A stretch of DNA of 36,072 nucleotides. Source: an uncultured Thermoleophilia bacterium. Its GTDB lineage: Bacteria; Actinomycetota; Thermoleophilia; Miltoncostaeales; Miltoncostaeaceae. This document shows positions 24,699 through 32,461 of the stretch, in pieces (positions within the stretch are counted from its first letter, which is position 1; every line of letters begins with the position of its first letter). The notes under the pieces were generated by a model. That model saw nothing but the letters and a program-made list of their open reading frames with translations. It made no database searches and was not told the DNA's origin. The stretch is from NCBI GenBank assembly GCA_947258365.1, contig CAMYIK010000004.1, forward strand, positions 1 through 36,072, in the 5' to 3' direction. The position numbers and the translations under genes were made by a program.

Positions 24699-25495
24699 CT
24701 CTGCAGAAGCAATGTTGCCCACGGATCGACCTCGCGTCGAGCCTGCTCCGTGAGGCCGAGAGGCCCGAAAGCGGCCGCGGCATTCTCCGCCTCGAAATGC
24801 CGCAATCCGCTGATGATCATCCATTCCGGTGGAGAGCCCGTGAGGGCGTCCGCGAGCAGCGGCATGACGGTCGCGGTGAGATTGGCGACCATCCCACGAC
24901 TCGCCGGAAGTGCGTCGACACCAATCCGGGCGGCACGAACGTCCACCGCGACATCGTTGACCACCGCGTTGGCCGCGGTGCTGGTGATGGACTCGGGGTC
25001 ATCGTCGATGGCGATCACCGGATCGTGGCCCAGCTTGCACGCGGCGATTGCCAAGACCCCCGAGCCGCAGCCCGCATCGAGCAAGGAACCGGCGGGCCGA
25101 GTCACGAGGAACTCCAGGCACGCTCGCGTCGTCGGGTGCTGGCCGGTGCCAAAGGCCATACCGGGATCGATGACGACATCGAGTGCCCCCTCCCGCTCCG
25201 GCTCCCAGGGTGGCCGCAGATAAAGAGGCGCCACCGCAATAGGGCGGTGAAAGTCGCGCATGGTTGCTTGCCAGTCCGTCGAGTCGACGCCGACGGTTGT
25301 CTGCGCGCGGACCGGTTCGGCCCGCAGCGCGACCGCCAACTCACGTTCCTCGCCTGGTTGCGCAAACCAGAACTCAAGCGCGACCTGACCGTTGCCCAGC
25401 TGGCGCTCCTGGCAACCCGAGGGATGGAGCTCGGCGGCGATGACCAGCGCATCCGCGGTGCGTTCGGCCAGAACGGTGGCCGTGAGCCGGGTCAG
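24695..25495 (-). CDS. prmA: Ribosomal protein L11 methyltransferase PrmA
   Basis: The SAM-dependent enzyme has an N-terminal L11-recognition part and a methyltransferase domain: IDPGMAFGTGQHPTTRACLE, LLDAGCGSGVLAIAA, VIAIDDDPESI, and an N-L-T block (VANLTATVMPLL) in place of the usual NIL. The start is odd. In this frame there is no ATG, GTG or TTG between a TTG at 25609, deep inside dnaJ, and a TTG at 25339 that would delete the first domain. CTG at 25493-25495, one base after the dnaJ stop, sits exactly where the natural LTRLTATVL strand begins and gives 266 residues. I chose it. Confidence 0.9.
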   Translation of the reverse strand: MTRLTATVLAERTADALVIAAELHPSGCQERQLGNGQVALEFWFAQPGEERELAVALRAEPVRAQTTVGVDSTDWQATMRDFHRPIAVAPLYLRPPWEPEREGALDVVIDPGMAFGTGQHPTTRACLEFLVTRPAGSLLDAGCGSGVLAIAACKLGHDPVIAIDDDPESITSTAANAVVNDVAVDVRAARIGVDALPASRGMVANLTATVMPLLADALTGSPPEWMIISGLRHFEAENAAAAFGPLGLTEQARREVDPWATLLLQR

Positions 25496-25496
25496 C

Positions 25497-26612
25497 TCAG
25501 CGAAAGGCTTGTTTGAGTCGCCCGAGGAGACCCGCGTCGCCCCCGTAGGCGCGCTCGTCGATGGAAGACTCCAAGGCGCCGAGGGCGGCTTTGGCGTCGC
25601 TTCCCTCAATCTTCGGAATCATGACCTCGACGATCACGCGCTGGTTGCCGCGCCCGCGTTGATTGATGGCGGGAAAGCCCTTGCCGCGAAGCACGACCTC
25701 ATGGTGTGACTGGGTACCTGGCTCGAGCTCGACCTCGAGCTCGCCTTCGACCGTCGGCACTTCGATCGTCGTACCGCGCATGGCGTCGAACGCTGTGATC
25801 TGGGCCGTGGAGATGATGTCGAGGCCGTCTCGCACGAACCTGTCGTCACTCGCTACGGCTACGTGTACGTAGAGATCGCCGGGAGGCGCGCCTGGACCGC
25901 CCGCGTGACCGCGGCCGCGCATTGCGATGCGCTGGCCATGATCGATTCCGGCGGGAATCTCGATCTCGACGGTCTCGATACGAGCGTGGCGGCCGCGCCC
26001 AAGGCAGGTCGCGCAGCGCTCACTGGGAACCTCTCCTTGACCCTGGCACTGCGGGCAGACCGTGCGTCGCATGACCTGACCCAGCATCGTGCGCCGCACC
26101 TGTTCCACCTCGCCCGCACCCTCGCAGACAGTGCACGTCGCCAACTCGGCGCCGGGAGCGGCGCCAGTCGCGTCGCACTCCTCACACGGACCGATCAACT
26201 CGACCTCGATCTCACGCGTCGTGCCGCGGGCTGACTCGAGAAAGTCGATGTTGACCTCGGCGGCCTGGTCTTCGCCGCCAGCCGGAGTGGCCGCTCGCTG
26301 GAAACCACTGAACGGGTCCCCGCCCGCACCGAAGAAGGCGTCAAAGAGGTCTTGGAACGACCCGAAGTCGGCGAAGTCCGGCTGGCCGGTGCCCTTGAGG
26401 CCCTCCTCGCCAAACTGGTCGTAGCGCGCCCGGCTTTCAGGGTTCGAGAGGGCTTCGTAGGCGGCCGCGAGCTCCTTGAAGCGCTCCTCGGCATCGGGAT
26501 CGTCGCTGACGTCCGGGTGAAGCTCGCGCGCCCGCTTCCGAAACGCCTTTTTGATCTGCTCTTCGGAGGCGTCGCGCTGCACCCCGAGAAGCTCGTAGTA
26601 GTCCTCACTCAT
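25497..26612 (-). CDS. dnaJ: Chaperone DnaJ
   Basis: The 371-residue Hsp40 starts with a J domain (5-70) with HPD at 32-34. A Gly/Phe-rich region (about 73-105) precedes the zinc-finger region (about 143-205) with four CxxC units: CEECDATG, CTVCEGAG, CPQCQGQG, CATCLGRG; the first has lost one glycine. Two C-terminal substrate domains follow. It works with DnaK and GrpE, which are not here. hrcA normally lies directly upstream in this gene order, but here 3.7 kb of other genes intervene, so dnaJ must have its own promoter in the 107-base gap to the divergent PPOX gene. No CIRCE operator is seen there. Confidence 0.96.
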   Translation of the reverse strand: MSEDYYELLGVQRDASEEQIKKAFRKRARELHPDVSDDPDAEERFKELAAAYEALSNPESRARYDQFGEEGLKGTGQPDFADFGSFQDLFDAFFGAGGDPFSGFQRAATPAGGEDQAAEVNIDFLESARGTTREIEVELIGPCEECDATGAAPGAELATCTVCEGAGEVEQVRRTMLGQVMRRTVCPQCQGQGEVPSERCATCLGRGRHARIETVEIEIPAGIDHGQRIAMRGRGHAGGPGAPPGDLYVHVAVASDDRFVRDGLDIISTAQITAFDAMRGTTIEVPTVEGELEVELEPGTQSHHEVVLRGKGFPAINQRGRGNQRVIVEVMIPKIEGSDAKAALGALESSIDERAYGGDAGLLGRLKQAFR

Positions 26613-26719
26613 GCGCGCCCGACCACACTAGCAACGGGGTTTCGTACGACGTCTTTCACAGCAGGATCAACATCGGCCGAAGTTGGCTCTTTCTCAAGGC
26701 CCAAACTGAGGAAGAAGCC

Positions 26720-27151
26720 ATGAGTTGGAGCTGGGACGAAGTTGTCGGATTCATCACGGAGGAGCCACGCATCGGCCGGCTGGCGACGGCGTCGGAGGAC
26801 GGCGAGCCTCACGTAGGGCCCATTTGGTTCCATGTTGACGGGACCGAACTGCAGATCCACACCATGCTCGAGTCGCGGAAGGCCAAGAGCATCATGGCCA
26901 ACGGAAAGTTCGCGCTCACCGTCGACAAAGAGGACGCTCCGTACAAGGGCGTGACGATGCGCGGCGAAGCCAGAGTCGCCGCGGAGAATGAGATCGATTG
27001 GTCCGGGCTGGTGCGCCAACTTGCGGTTCGCTACCTCGGAACAGAGATGGGAACCGGATACGGCGACTACATCGCGGGAATGGAAGGCGCTCACACCACG
27101 CTCGTCATCACGCCCAATGACTGGGAGACCTGGGACTACAGTCAGGGCTAA
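26720..27151 (+). CDS. PPOX/flavin-binding split-barrel family protein
   Basis: The 143-residue protein is of the pyridoxamine-5'-phosphate oxidase-like class. ITEEPRIGRLATASEDGEPHVGPIWFHVDG is the typical opening, then LQIHTMLESRKAKSIMANGKFALTVD, YKGVTMRGEARVA, and a terminal ITPNDWETWDY. Actinobacterial relatives bind F420, FMN or heme and act as small reductases. The cofactor cannot be told from sequence alone. It is the first gene of the insert between dnaJ and hrcA, and its stop is three bases from the stop of the convergent unknown gene. Confidence 0.85.
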   Translation: MSWSWDEVVGFITEEPRIGRLATASEDGEPHVGPIWFHVDGTELQIHTMLESRKAKSIMANGKFALTVDKEDAPYKGVTMRGEARVAAENEIDWSGLVRQLAVRYLGTEMGTGYGDYIAGMEGAHTTLVITPNDWETWDYSQG

Positions 27152-27154
27152 CCG

Positions 27155-27916
27155 CTAGTCGAGTTCGTCTTCGGCGTCGACGTCGTCGGGGTGCGTCGCG
27201 AGATTCTCTTGCGCCGCCTCGATGATGTCGTGCGCCTCGCGAAGGTTGCGCGCGTCGAGAATGAGCCGCGTAAGGCTGCGCGCGTCGCGAGCGGCGACAT
27301 GGTCGACAGCGCCGTCCTCGACCCAGAAGGGCGCTGCGTCCGGATCTTGCCTCAGCAGCTCCACCGCCTGATGGCCGCACTCCAGTGTGTAGGTCGCAAC
27401 CGCGTATGAGCTGATCCGCTCCTGCTGGTTCGCGACTTCCATCTCGTCTTTTGGCGTCCATAGGACCAGCGACTGTGACCTCAAGCCGCCCGGTTCGACG
27501 ACCTCCGCGGTGAGATCGATCTCGCGCCATGCGAGGTCGACGGGGACGCGCAGATCAAAGAGCAGGCCCTCCGCCGACTCCACACGATCGGCGGCGCTCG
27601 AGATCACGGCCGCCACCCAATGCGCTTCGGCGAACGTCAAGCCGGTGAACAGATCGGCCTCGTCGAGTAGCGGCGCCAGCTGAGCGTCGGGCACGGTGGT
27701 GACGCCTACGGCGTACTCCTCCGGGCCGTACGCGCCCGCTTCGACCTTGGCCAACACCCGCACCGCGGCGCCTTCTTCAGCCAGCAGCGGCCGTCGCCAC
27801 ACCTCGAGGATTTCGTAACGGTCGTCTATGCCGCGCCTCCACTTGGAATTATCCCTGCTGAGCGACCATTTCCGAGTCGCTTGGCGACGCGAAGGGTACA
27901 CGCGTGTTTGACGCAA
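27155..27916 (-). CDS. Uncharacterised protein behind the AraC gene
   Basis: I do not recognise the family. It is an acidic, soluble protein with no signal peptide or membrane helix, ending DVDAEDELD. The N-terminal end is uncertain. A TTG at 27916 and a GTG at 27901 are available after a weak GAGGTGA, and they add a basic stretch that looks unlike the rest. A perfect GGAGG (27836-27840) sits 6 bases before an ATA at 27827-27829, exactly where DDRYEILEVWRR begins. It follows the AraC stop by 18 bases, so it is likely cotranscribed with that gene. Confidence 0.6.
   Translation of the reverse strand: MRQTRVYPSRRQATRKWSLSRDNSKWRRGIDDRYEILEVWRRPLLAEEGAAVRVLAKVEAGAYGPEEYAVGVTTVPDAQLAPLLDEADLFTGLTFAEAHWVAAVISSAADRVESAEGLLFDLRVPVDLAWREIDLTAEVVEPGGLRSQSLVLWTPKDEMEVANQQERISSYAVATYTLECGHQAVELLRQDPDAAPFWVEDGAVDHVAARDARSLTRLILDARNLREAHDIIEAAQENLATHPDDVDAEDELD
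27836..27840 (-). promoter_or_regulatory. Ribosome site in front of an ATA codon
   Basis: On the minus strand GGAGG is followed after 6 bases by ATA (27829-27827), in the reading frame of the uncharacterised gene. The spacing is ideal, and no ATG, GTG or TTG follows until a GTG at 27802. Confidence 0.4.
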
Positions 27917-27934
27917 TCGACCGCGACTCTCACC

Positions 27935-28879
27935 TCACACGGCGGATGCGAGGCGCTCGCGATGCTCCTGGGGGCTGACACCGCGCACGCGTTTGAACGC
28001 CGTACTGAGGGCAAACGGGCTGCTGTAGCCGACCTTTTCCGCCACGGCGCCAACCTTCGCGTCCGGCTCATGCAGCAGATCGGCGGCCAGCGTGAGTCGC
28101 AGGTTGGTGAGGAAAGCCATCGGAGGTTCGCCGACCAGATCGCGGAAGCGTCGAGCGAGTGCCGCGCGCGAGACGCGCACCTCGTCGGCGAGGCTGGCAA
28201 CCGTCCACGGATACGCCGGATTGCTCTGCATGGCGCGGAGGGCATGGCCGACGATTGGATCGCCCTGGGCCTGATACCACGCCGGGGCATCGGCCTCCGG
28301 TCTCGCGAGCCACGCGCGAAGTACCCCGATCAAAAGCAGATCCAGGAGTCTGTCGAGGACGGCCGTCTGTCCAGGCTCATCCTTGACGACCTCCTCACAG
28401 AGGACCGGAATCAGTGGAGAGTCCCAGTCGTCGCGCGCCATCGAGAGCACCGCCGGCAGCGCCCTGCGCAAGCGCTCGCTCATCTCCCCCATGGTCTCGT
28501 AGGCACCGACCAGCATCACTGTCTCGCCGTCAGGATCGTTTCCCCACGAGCGCACGCCCAGCGCCATCGCCTGCTCCATGGGAGCACCATCCGGCGTCGT
28601 GCAGCGCTGCCCCGGGTGGATCACGACATCCGGGACGCTGTCCGGTTTGTCAGCGACCGTGTAGTGATCCGGGCCGCGGGTGACGGCCACATCACCCGGG
28701 CCAAGCCACACGGGCGCCCCACCGTCCGGCAGGACCCACGCCTCACCGGTAACCATCGCTATCAGGGTCAGCGGCGACTCCGCGAGGACCCTGATCGACC
28801 ATGGTGGACTCATGACCGAGCGCAGGAGAAAAGCGCCGCGGGCGCGAGGTCCGTCGAGCAGTGCGGCGAGGGCGTCCAC
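27935..28879 (-). CDS. AraC-family transcriptional regulator with cupin domain
   Basis: From a GTG at 28879 the protein has 314 residues. The N-terminal cupin half (about 12-190) has LLDGPRARGAFLLRSVMSPPW, GDVAVTRGPDHY and HPGQRC, the cupin_6 type. The C-terminal part (212-310) is a two-helix-turn-helix AraC domain: WTVASLADEVRVSRAALARRF, GEPPMAFLTNLRL, and VAEKVGYSSPFALSTAFKRVRGVSPQEHR. The frame stays open 28 residues further upstream, but the cupin fold begins at this GTG. It diverges from the NmrA-like/DUF1772 pair, which it probably controls. Confidence 0.9.
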   Translation of the reverse strand: MDALAALLDGPRARGAFLLRSVMSPPWSIRVLAESPLTLIAMVTGEAWVLPDGGAPVWLGPGDVAVTRGPDHYTVADKPDSVPDVVIHPGQRCTTPDGAPMEQAMALGVRSWGNDPDGETVMLVGAYETMGEMSERLRRALPAVLSMARDDWDSPLIPVLCEEVVKDEPGQTAVLDRLLDLLLIGVLRAWLARPEADAPAWYQAQGDPIVGHALRAMQSNPAYPWTVASLADEVRVSRAALARRFRDLVGEPPMAFLTNLRLTLAADLLHEPDAKVGAVAEKVGYSSPFALSTAFKRVRGVSPQEHRERLASAV

Positions 28880-28897
28880 GATCCAATCGTAGACGGC

Positions 28898-28923
28898 TGA
28901 GCATGCAAATGAGCATCTGAGCC
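28898..28923. repeat. TGAGCAT direct repeats in the AraC/NmrA divergent gap
   Basis: TGAGCAT occurs at 28898-28904 and 28910-28916, 12 bases apart, with a partial third TGAGCC at 28918. They lie 19 bases from the AraC start. AraC-family sites are often direct repeats, so this is a possible binding site. Confidence 0.3.
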
Positions 28924-28994
28924 ATGGAGCGTCTGAAGAATCGTGCGGAGACTGCTCCCGCACTGACCCGACGCTCGCCTTAGGAGGCGTGGAA

Positions 28995-29843
28995 ATGACT
29001 ATGCCGAACCCCGTTCAACCCATTCTCGTGATTGGCGCCAACGGCAAGACCGGCCGGCGCGTCGCCGACCGCCTCGTCGCGGCGGGACGGCCGGTACGCG
29101 CCGCGTCCCGTTCGGGAGCCACCCGATTCGACTGGAATGACACGTCCACATGGGCTCCCGCGATCGACGGTACGAGCGCCGCGTACATCACCTACCACCC
29201 GGATCTGGCGTTCCCCGGCGCGGCCGAGATCGTTGGAGCGTTCATCGATCTCGCCGTAGCCCGCGGCACGCGGCGACTCGTGCTGCTGTCGGGCCGTGGC
29301 GAGGCCGGCGCCCGAGATGCGGAGATGCGCCTCGAGGACTCGGGGGCGGATTACACGATCGTGCGCTGCGCGTTCTTCAACCAGAACTTCAGCGAGACGT
29401 TCGTCGATGCCGTGCGCCACGGCGTACTGGCCATGCCCGGAGGTGAGACGGTTGAGCCGTTCGTCGACGCCGACGACATCGCGGACGTCGTGGTTGCCGC
29501 ACTCACCGATGAGCGCCACATCGGTGAGCTCTATGAGCTCACGGGACCGCGGCTCATGACGTTCGCCCAGGTCGCCTCTGAGCTTGGCACCGCCATGGGG
29601 CGCCCACTCCGCTACCTGCCCGTGAGCGCCGCCGAGTTCGCCGCAGGACTCACCCGGCACGGCCTGCCTCCCGAGGTGGCGACGCCGGTGTCCGAGCTGA
29701 TCGCGGAGGTCTTGGACGGCCGCAACTCCTACCTCACCGATGGCGTGCACCGTGCGCTCGGGCGACCCCCGCGCGACTTCGCTGACTACGCCCACGACGC
29801 CGCTGCCACCGGGGTGTGGAGCCTGGAGGCCAACGCCGCATGA
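28995..29843 (+). CDS. NmrA-like NAD(P)-binding protein
   Basis: The 282-residue protein is an atypical short-chain dehydrogenase. PILVIGANGKTGRRV is the NAD(P)-binding GxxGxxG, VRAASRSG follows, and RLVLLSGRGEAGARDAE, ADYTIVRCAFFNQNFSE and VEPFVDADDIADVVVAAL are typical of the NmrA/azoreductase-like group that senses or uses NADPH. AGGAGG at 28982-28987, 7 bases away, decides this start over a GTG at 28989. It overlaps the DUF1772 gene by 4 bases and is divergent from the AraC regulator. Confidence 0.9.
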   Translation: MTMPNPVQPILVIGANGKTGRRVADRLVAAGRPVRAASRSGATRFDWNDTSTWAPAIDGTSAAYITYHPDLAFPGAAEIVGAFIDLAVARGTRRLVLLSGRGEAGARDAEMRLEDSGADYTIVRCAFFNQNFSETFVDAVRHGVLAMPGGETVEPFVDADDIADVVVAALTDERHIGELYELTGPRLMTFAQVASELGTAMGRPLRYLPVSAAEFAAGLTRHGLPPEVATPVSELIAEVLDGRNSYLTDGVHRALGRPPRDFADYAHDAAATGVWSLEANAA

Positions 29844-30322
29844 GCACCTTCGCCCAAACCCTCACCATCATCTGCGCGATCGGCGCGGCGGCCATGGCAG
29901 GGGTCTTCTTCGCCTACTCGACGTTCACCATGAGCGGACTGAGGCGTCTGGAGCCCTCCTCCGGCGCGGCGGCCATGCAGGCCATCAACAGGGAGGCCCC
30001 GAAGCCGCCGCTGATGCTCCTGCTCTTCGGTACCGGCGCGGCGTCGATCGTCCTCGTGGGCTACGCGCTGGCGAACCTCGACGAGTCCGCCGCGGCGTAC
30101 CAACTGATCGCCGGCGCCCTCTACATCGTCGGTGTGATCGTGATGACCGGCGCCTACCACGTCCCTCGAAACAACAGGCTCGACCGCCTGGACCCCAACA
30201 GCGTCGAGGGGGTGAACTACTGGAGCACGTATCTGCGGGAGTGGGTCAGGATGAACCACGTTCGTACCCTCGCCCCGCTGCTGGCCGCGATTCTGCTCAC
30301 GATCTCCTTGGTCATCTACTGA
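29840..30322 (+). CDS. DUF1772 (anthrone oxygenase-like) membrane protein
   Basis: The 160-residue protein has four predicted helices (about 5-27, 55-76, 88-108, 140-159), with the family's VPRNNRLDRLDP block and the WSTYLREWVRMNHVRTLAPL segment before the last helix. DUF1772 includes fungal anthrone oxygenases, but the bacterial members are mostly uncharacterised. The ATG overlaps the NmrA-like stop (ATGA), and the pair is a common bacterial arrangement next to AraC or TetR regulators. It ends 16 bases before the hrcA stop, converging with it. Confidence 0.88.
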   Translation: MSTFAQTLTIICAIGAAAMAGVFFAYSTFTMSGLRRLEPSSGAAAMQAINREAPKPPLMLLLFGTGAASIVLVGYALANLDESAAAYQLIAGALYIVGVIVMTGAYHVPRNNRLDRLDPNSVEGVNYWSTYLREWVRMNHVRTLAPLLAAILLTISLVIY

Positions 30323-30338
30323 CCGACCGAGACCGCGG

Positions 30339-31379
30339 CTACTCGTAGACCTCTTCGACGTATTCGGAAAGCAGCTGAGCCGCCTCTCTGACCGAGGCGA
30401 TCGCCAGGCGATAGTCCATGCGCGCCGGGCCGAGGACCGAAACGGTGCCAAGGTTCTGGCGCGCAATCCCGTAGTTGGCTGCGACGAGCGCTGCCCCTGT
30501 CAGCGAATTGTTGCCGAACTCGGAACCGATCCGCAGGTAGACCTCTTGCTGAGATAGCGCGGTCCGCAGGAGCCCGAGTAGCGCGTAGCGCTCCTCAAGG
30601 GTCCGCATCAGGGCGTCCATCGCATCGAGATCGGTATCGCGTCGCTCCGCCAACACCTGAGCCTGACCACCGATGTACAACAGCTCCGCTTCGTCGTCGT
30701 GAATCTCGACGATCGCCGGCGCGAGCGCATCGATGAATGCCTGCTCGCCTGGCGAGAGCCCCGGCTCCTGGAGGCGATTCACGAGGGTCCTCGAGCCGAG
30801 AGGGCTTCCGACGACGCGGTCATTCAAGAAGGCCCCGGCCCACTCCACGAGACCGGCGTCCACGACGTTGTCGAACGCGAAGACGCGCTTGCCGACGCTA
30901 CCCGTGGAGGCGATGACCACCACCATCACCAGCTGAGGCTGCAGTTGCAGCACCTCGACATGGCGGACGGTGGCGGTGCTCGCGGCGGGCGCGGTGATCA
31001 CGCCGAGCAAGTTCGTGACCCGGCCGAGCGCGTCGGAGAGCTGCGTCAACGCGGTGTCGATCTCGTGCCGAGGCTCGACGGCGGACAACGCGTCAGTCAA
31101 TACCGCGGGAACTCGCCGAGGCCGCTCCTGAACCAACTGGTCGGCGTAGAAGCGGTATCCGGCCTCGGTCGGCACGCGCCCCGCCGAAGTATGTGGGTGA
31201 TCGAGGTAGCCAAGCTCCTCGAGACGAGCCAGCTCGTAGCGCACCGTGGAGGACGCAACCTCCAGACCCGGGGTCCCGGCGATGTGCTTGCTGCCGACCG
31301 GGGCGCCGCTTTCGACATGCGCCTCGACGATAAGCGAGAGGATGCGCTGCTGGCGGTCGGTGAGGCCCTCCGGGTTCAC
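30339..31379 (-). CDS. hrcA: Heat-inducible transcription repressor HrcA
   Basis: The 346-residue repressor of the CIRCE operator has a winged helix (about 5-75: LTDRQQRILSLIVEAHVESGAPVGS, STVRYELARLEELGYL), the HTSAGRVPTEAGYRFYAD linker, and the GAF-like and terminal domains (FNNSLTG variant GNNSLTG, SVLGPARMDYRLAI). Its GTG overlaps the hemW stop by 4 bases. No full CIRCE (TTAGCACTC-N9-GAGTGCTAA) is seen in the window, so its targets (dnaK, groEL) must lie elsewhere. Confidence 0.96.
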   Translation of the reverse strand: MNPEGLTDRQQRILSLIVEAHVESGAPVGSKHIAGTPGLEVASSTVRYELARLEELGYLDHPHTSAGRVPTEAGYRFYADQLVQERPRRVPAVLTDALSAVEPRHEIDTALTQLSDALGRVTNLLGVITAPAASTATVRHVEVLQLQPQLVMVVVIASTGSVGKRVFAFDNVVDAGLVEWAGAFLNDRVVGSPLGSRTLVNRLQEPGLSPGEQAFIDALAPAIVEIHDDEAELLYIGGQAQVLAERRDTDLDAMDALMRTLEERYALLGLLRTALSQQEVYLRIGSEFGNNSLTGAALVAANYGIARQNLGTVSVLGPARMDYRLAIASVREAAQLLSEYVEEVYE

Positions 31380-32461
31380 GCGTACTCCATCAGTCGATGC
31401 AGCACCGAGTTCTGTACGAAACGGCCCTCACGGGACAGTGCCAGCGGCTCGTCATCGAGTAGGCCGTGCGTGCGCAGCAGATCAAAGTTCTCCGGATGAT
31501 CGGGCTCACCAAGCCGGGCGATATCGATCGGCTCCTCGAGCCTGAGCGCCAGCATCCATCGCTCGCGCCTGCGCAAGTCCTCATCCAGGTCTTCGTTGGT
31601 CTGAGATGGCTGACCGGCTGCCGCGACGTAAGCGTCGACTCCTGACGCGTTGCGCCAACGCCGGCCCTCCACGGTGCTCACCGCGCCGACCCCGATGCCG
31701 AGGTAGTCGTGCGCATGCCAGTAGCCCAAGCTGTGACGGCATTCAAAGCCGGGGCGGGCGAAGTTGGCGGTCTCGTACCAGCGATACCCCGCGTCCTCCA
31801 GAACGTCCACCACGCGTCGGTAGGCCTCAGCGCTTGCGTCCTCATCAGGCGGCAGCGTCCCGATGCGCTCAAGCGCGGTGCCGGGCTTGATCTCGAGCTC
31901 GTACCACGAGACATGCTCCGGGGACAGTTCGCGAACGACCGCGATATCGGCCTCGAGATCGGCCGGGGTCTGCCCCGGCACGCCGAACAGCAGATCGATG
32001 CTGACGCTTTCAAAACCGGCGTCCTGCGCGCACTCCACGGCGGCCCGTGCTTGTTCCGCTGACGCGCCTCGATCCAGCGCCGCCAGTAGGTGAGGCTGAA
32101 ATGACTGCACCCCGATCGAGGCCCGCGTGACACCCGCCGCACGAAATGCGCGTAGTGCTGCATGGTCCACCGTTTCCGGGTTGATCTCCATCGAGACCTC
32201 GGCATCGGCGGCGAGGCCAGGGTGGATGGACTCGAGAAGCCGGCCAATGCGTCGCGCGCGCATGAGGCTCGGTGTTCCACCGCCCAAGTAGACCGTGTCG
32301 AGCTCACCCAGCTTCTGCTCCTGGGCGTCGAGTTCCGCAATGACCGCATCGAGGTACGCGTCCCGGCGATCCAAGCCCCCTGTCTCGACCACGAACGCGC
32401 AGTATCCGCAGCGGGAGCTGCAGAACGGCAAGTGGGCGTACAGGTGGCGGACGCCGGTCAT
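31376..32461 (-). CDS. hemW: Radical SAM heme chaperone HemW
   Basis: The 361-residue protein has the HemW radical SAM motif C14-SSR-C18-GY-C21. Then come [47 protein letters not shown], the [16 protein letters not shown] block and a C-terminal heme-chaperone domain. It was formerly annotated as oxygen-independent coproporphyrinogen oxidase. Since the third-cysteine context is CGYCAF, it fits HemW. It overlaps lepA and hrcA by 4 bases at each end. Confidence 0.95.
   Translation of the reverse strand: MTGVRHLYAHLPFCSSRCGYCAFVVETGGLDRRDAYLDAVIAELDAQEQKLGELDTVYLGGGTPSLMRARRIGRLLESIHPGLAADAEVSMEINPETVDHAALRAFRAAGVTRASIGVQSFQPHLLAALDRGASAEQARAAVECAQDAGFESVSIDLLFGVPGQTPADLEADIAVVRELSPEHVSWYELEIKPGTALERIGTLPPDEDASAEAYRRVVDVLEDAGYRWYETANFARPGFECRHSLGYWHAHDYLGIGVGAVSTVEGRRWRNASGVDAYVAAAGQPSQTNEDLDEDLRRRERWMLALRLEEPIDIARLGEPDHPENFDLLRTHGLLDDEPLALSREGRFVQNSVLHRLMEYA

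Noticed and set aside
26613-26719. CIRCE operator in front of dnaJ
   Set aside because: HrcA is encoded nearby, but no TTAGCACTC-N9-GAGTGCTAA or close variant is present; only a lone TAGCA-like piece is seen.
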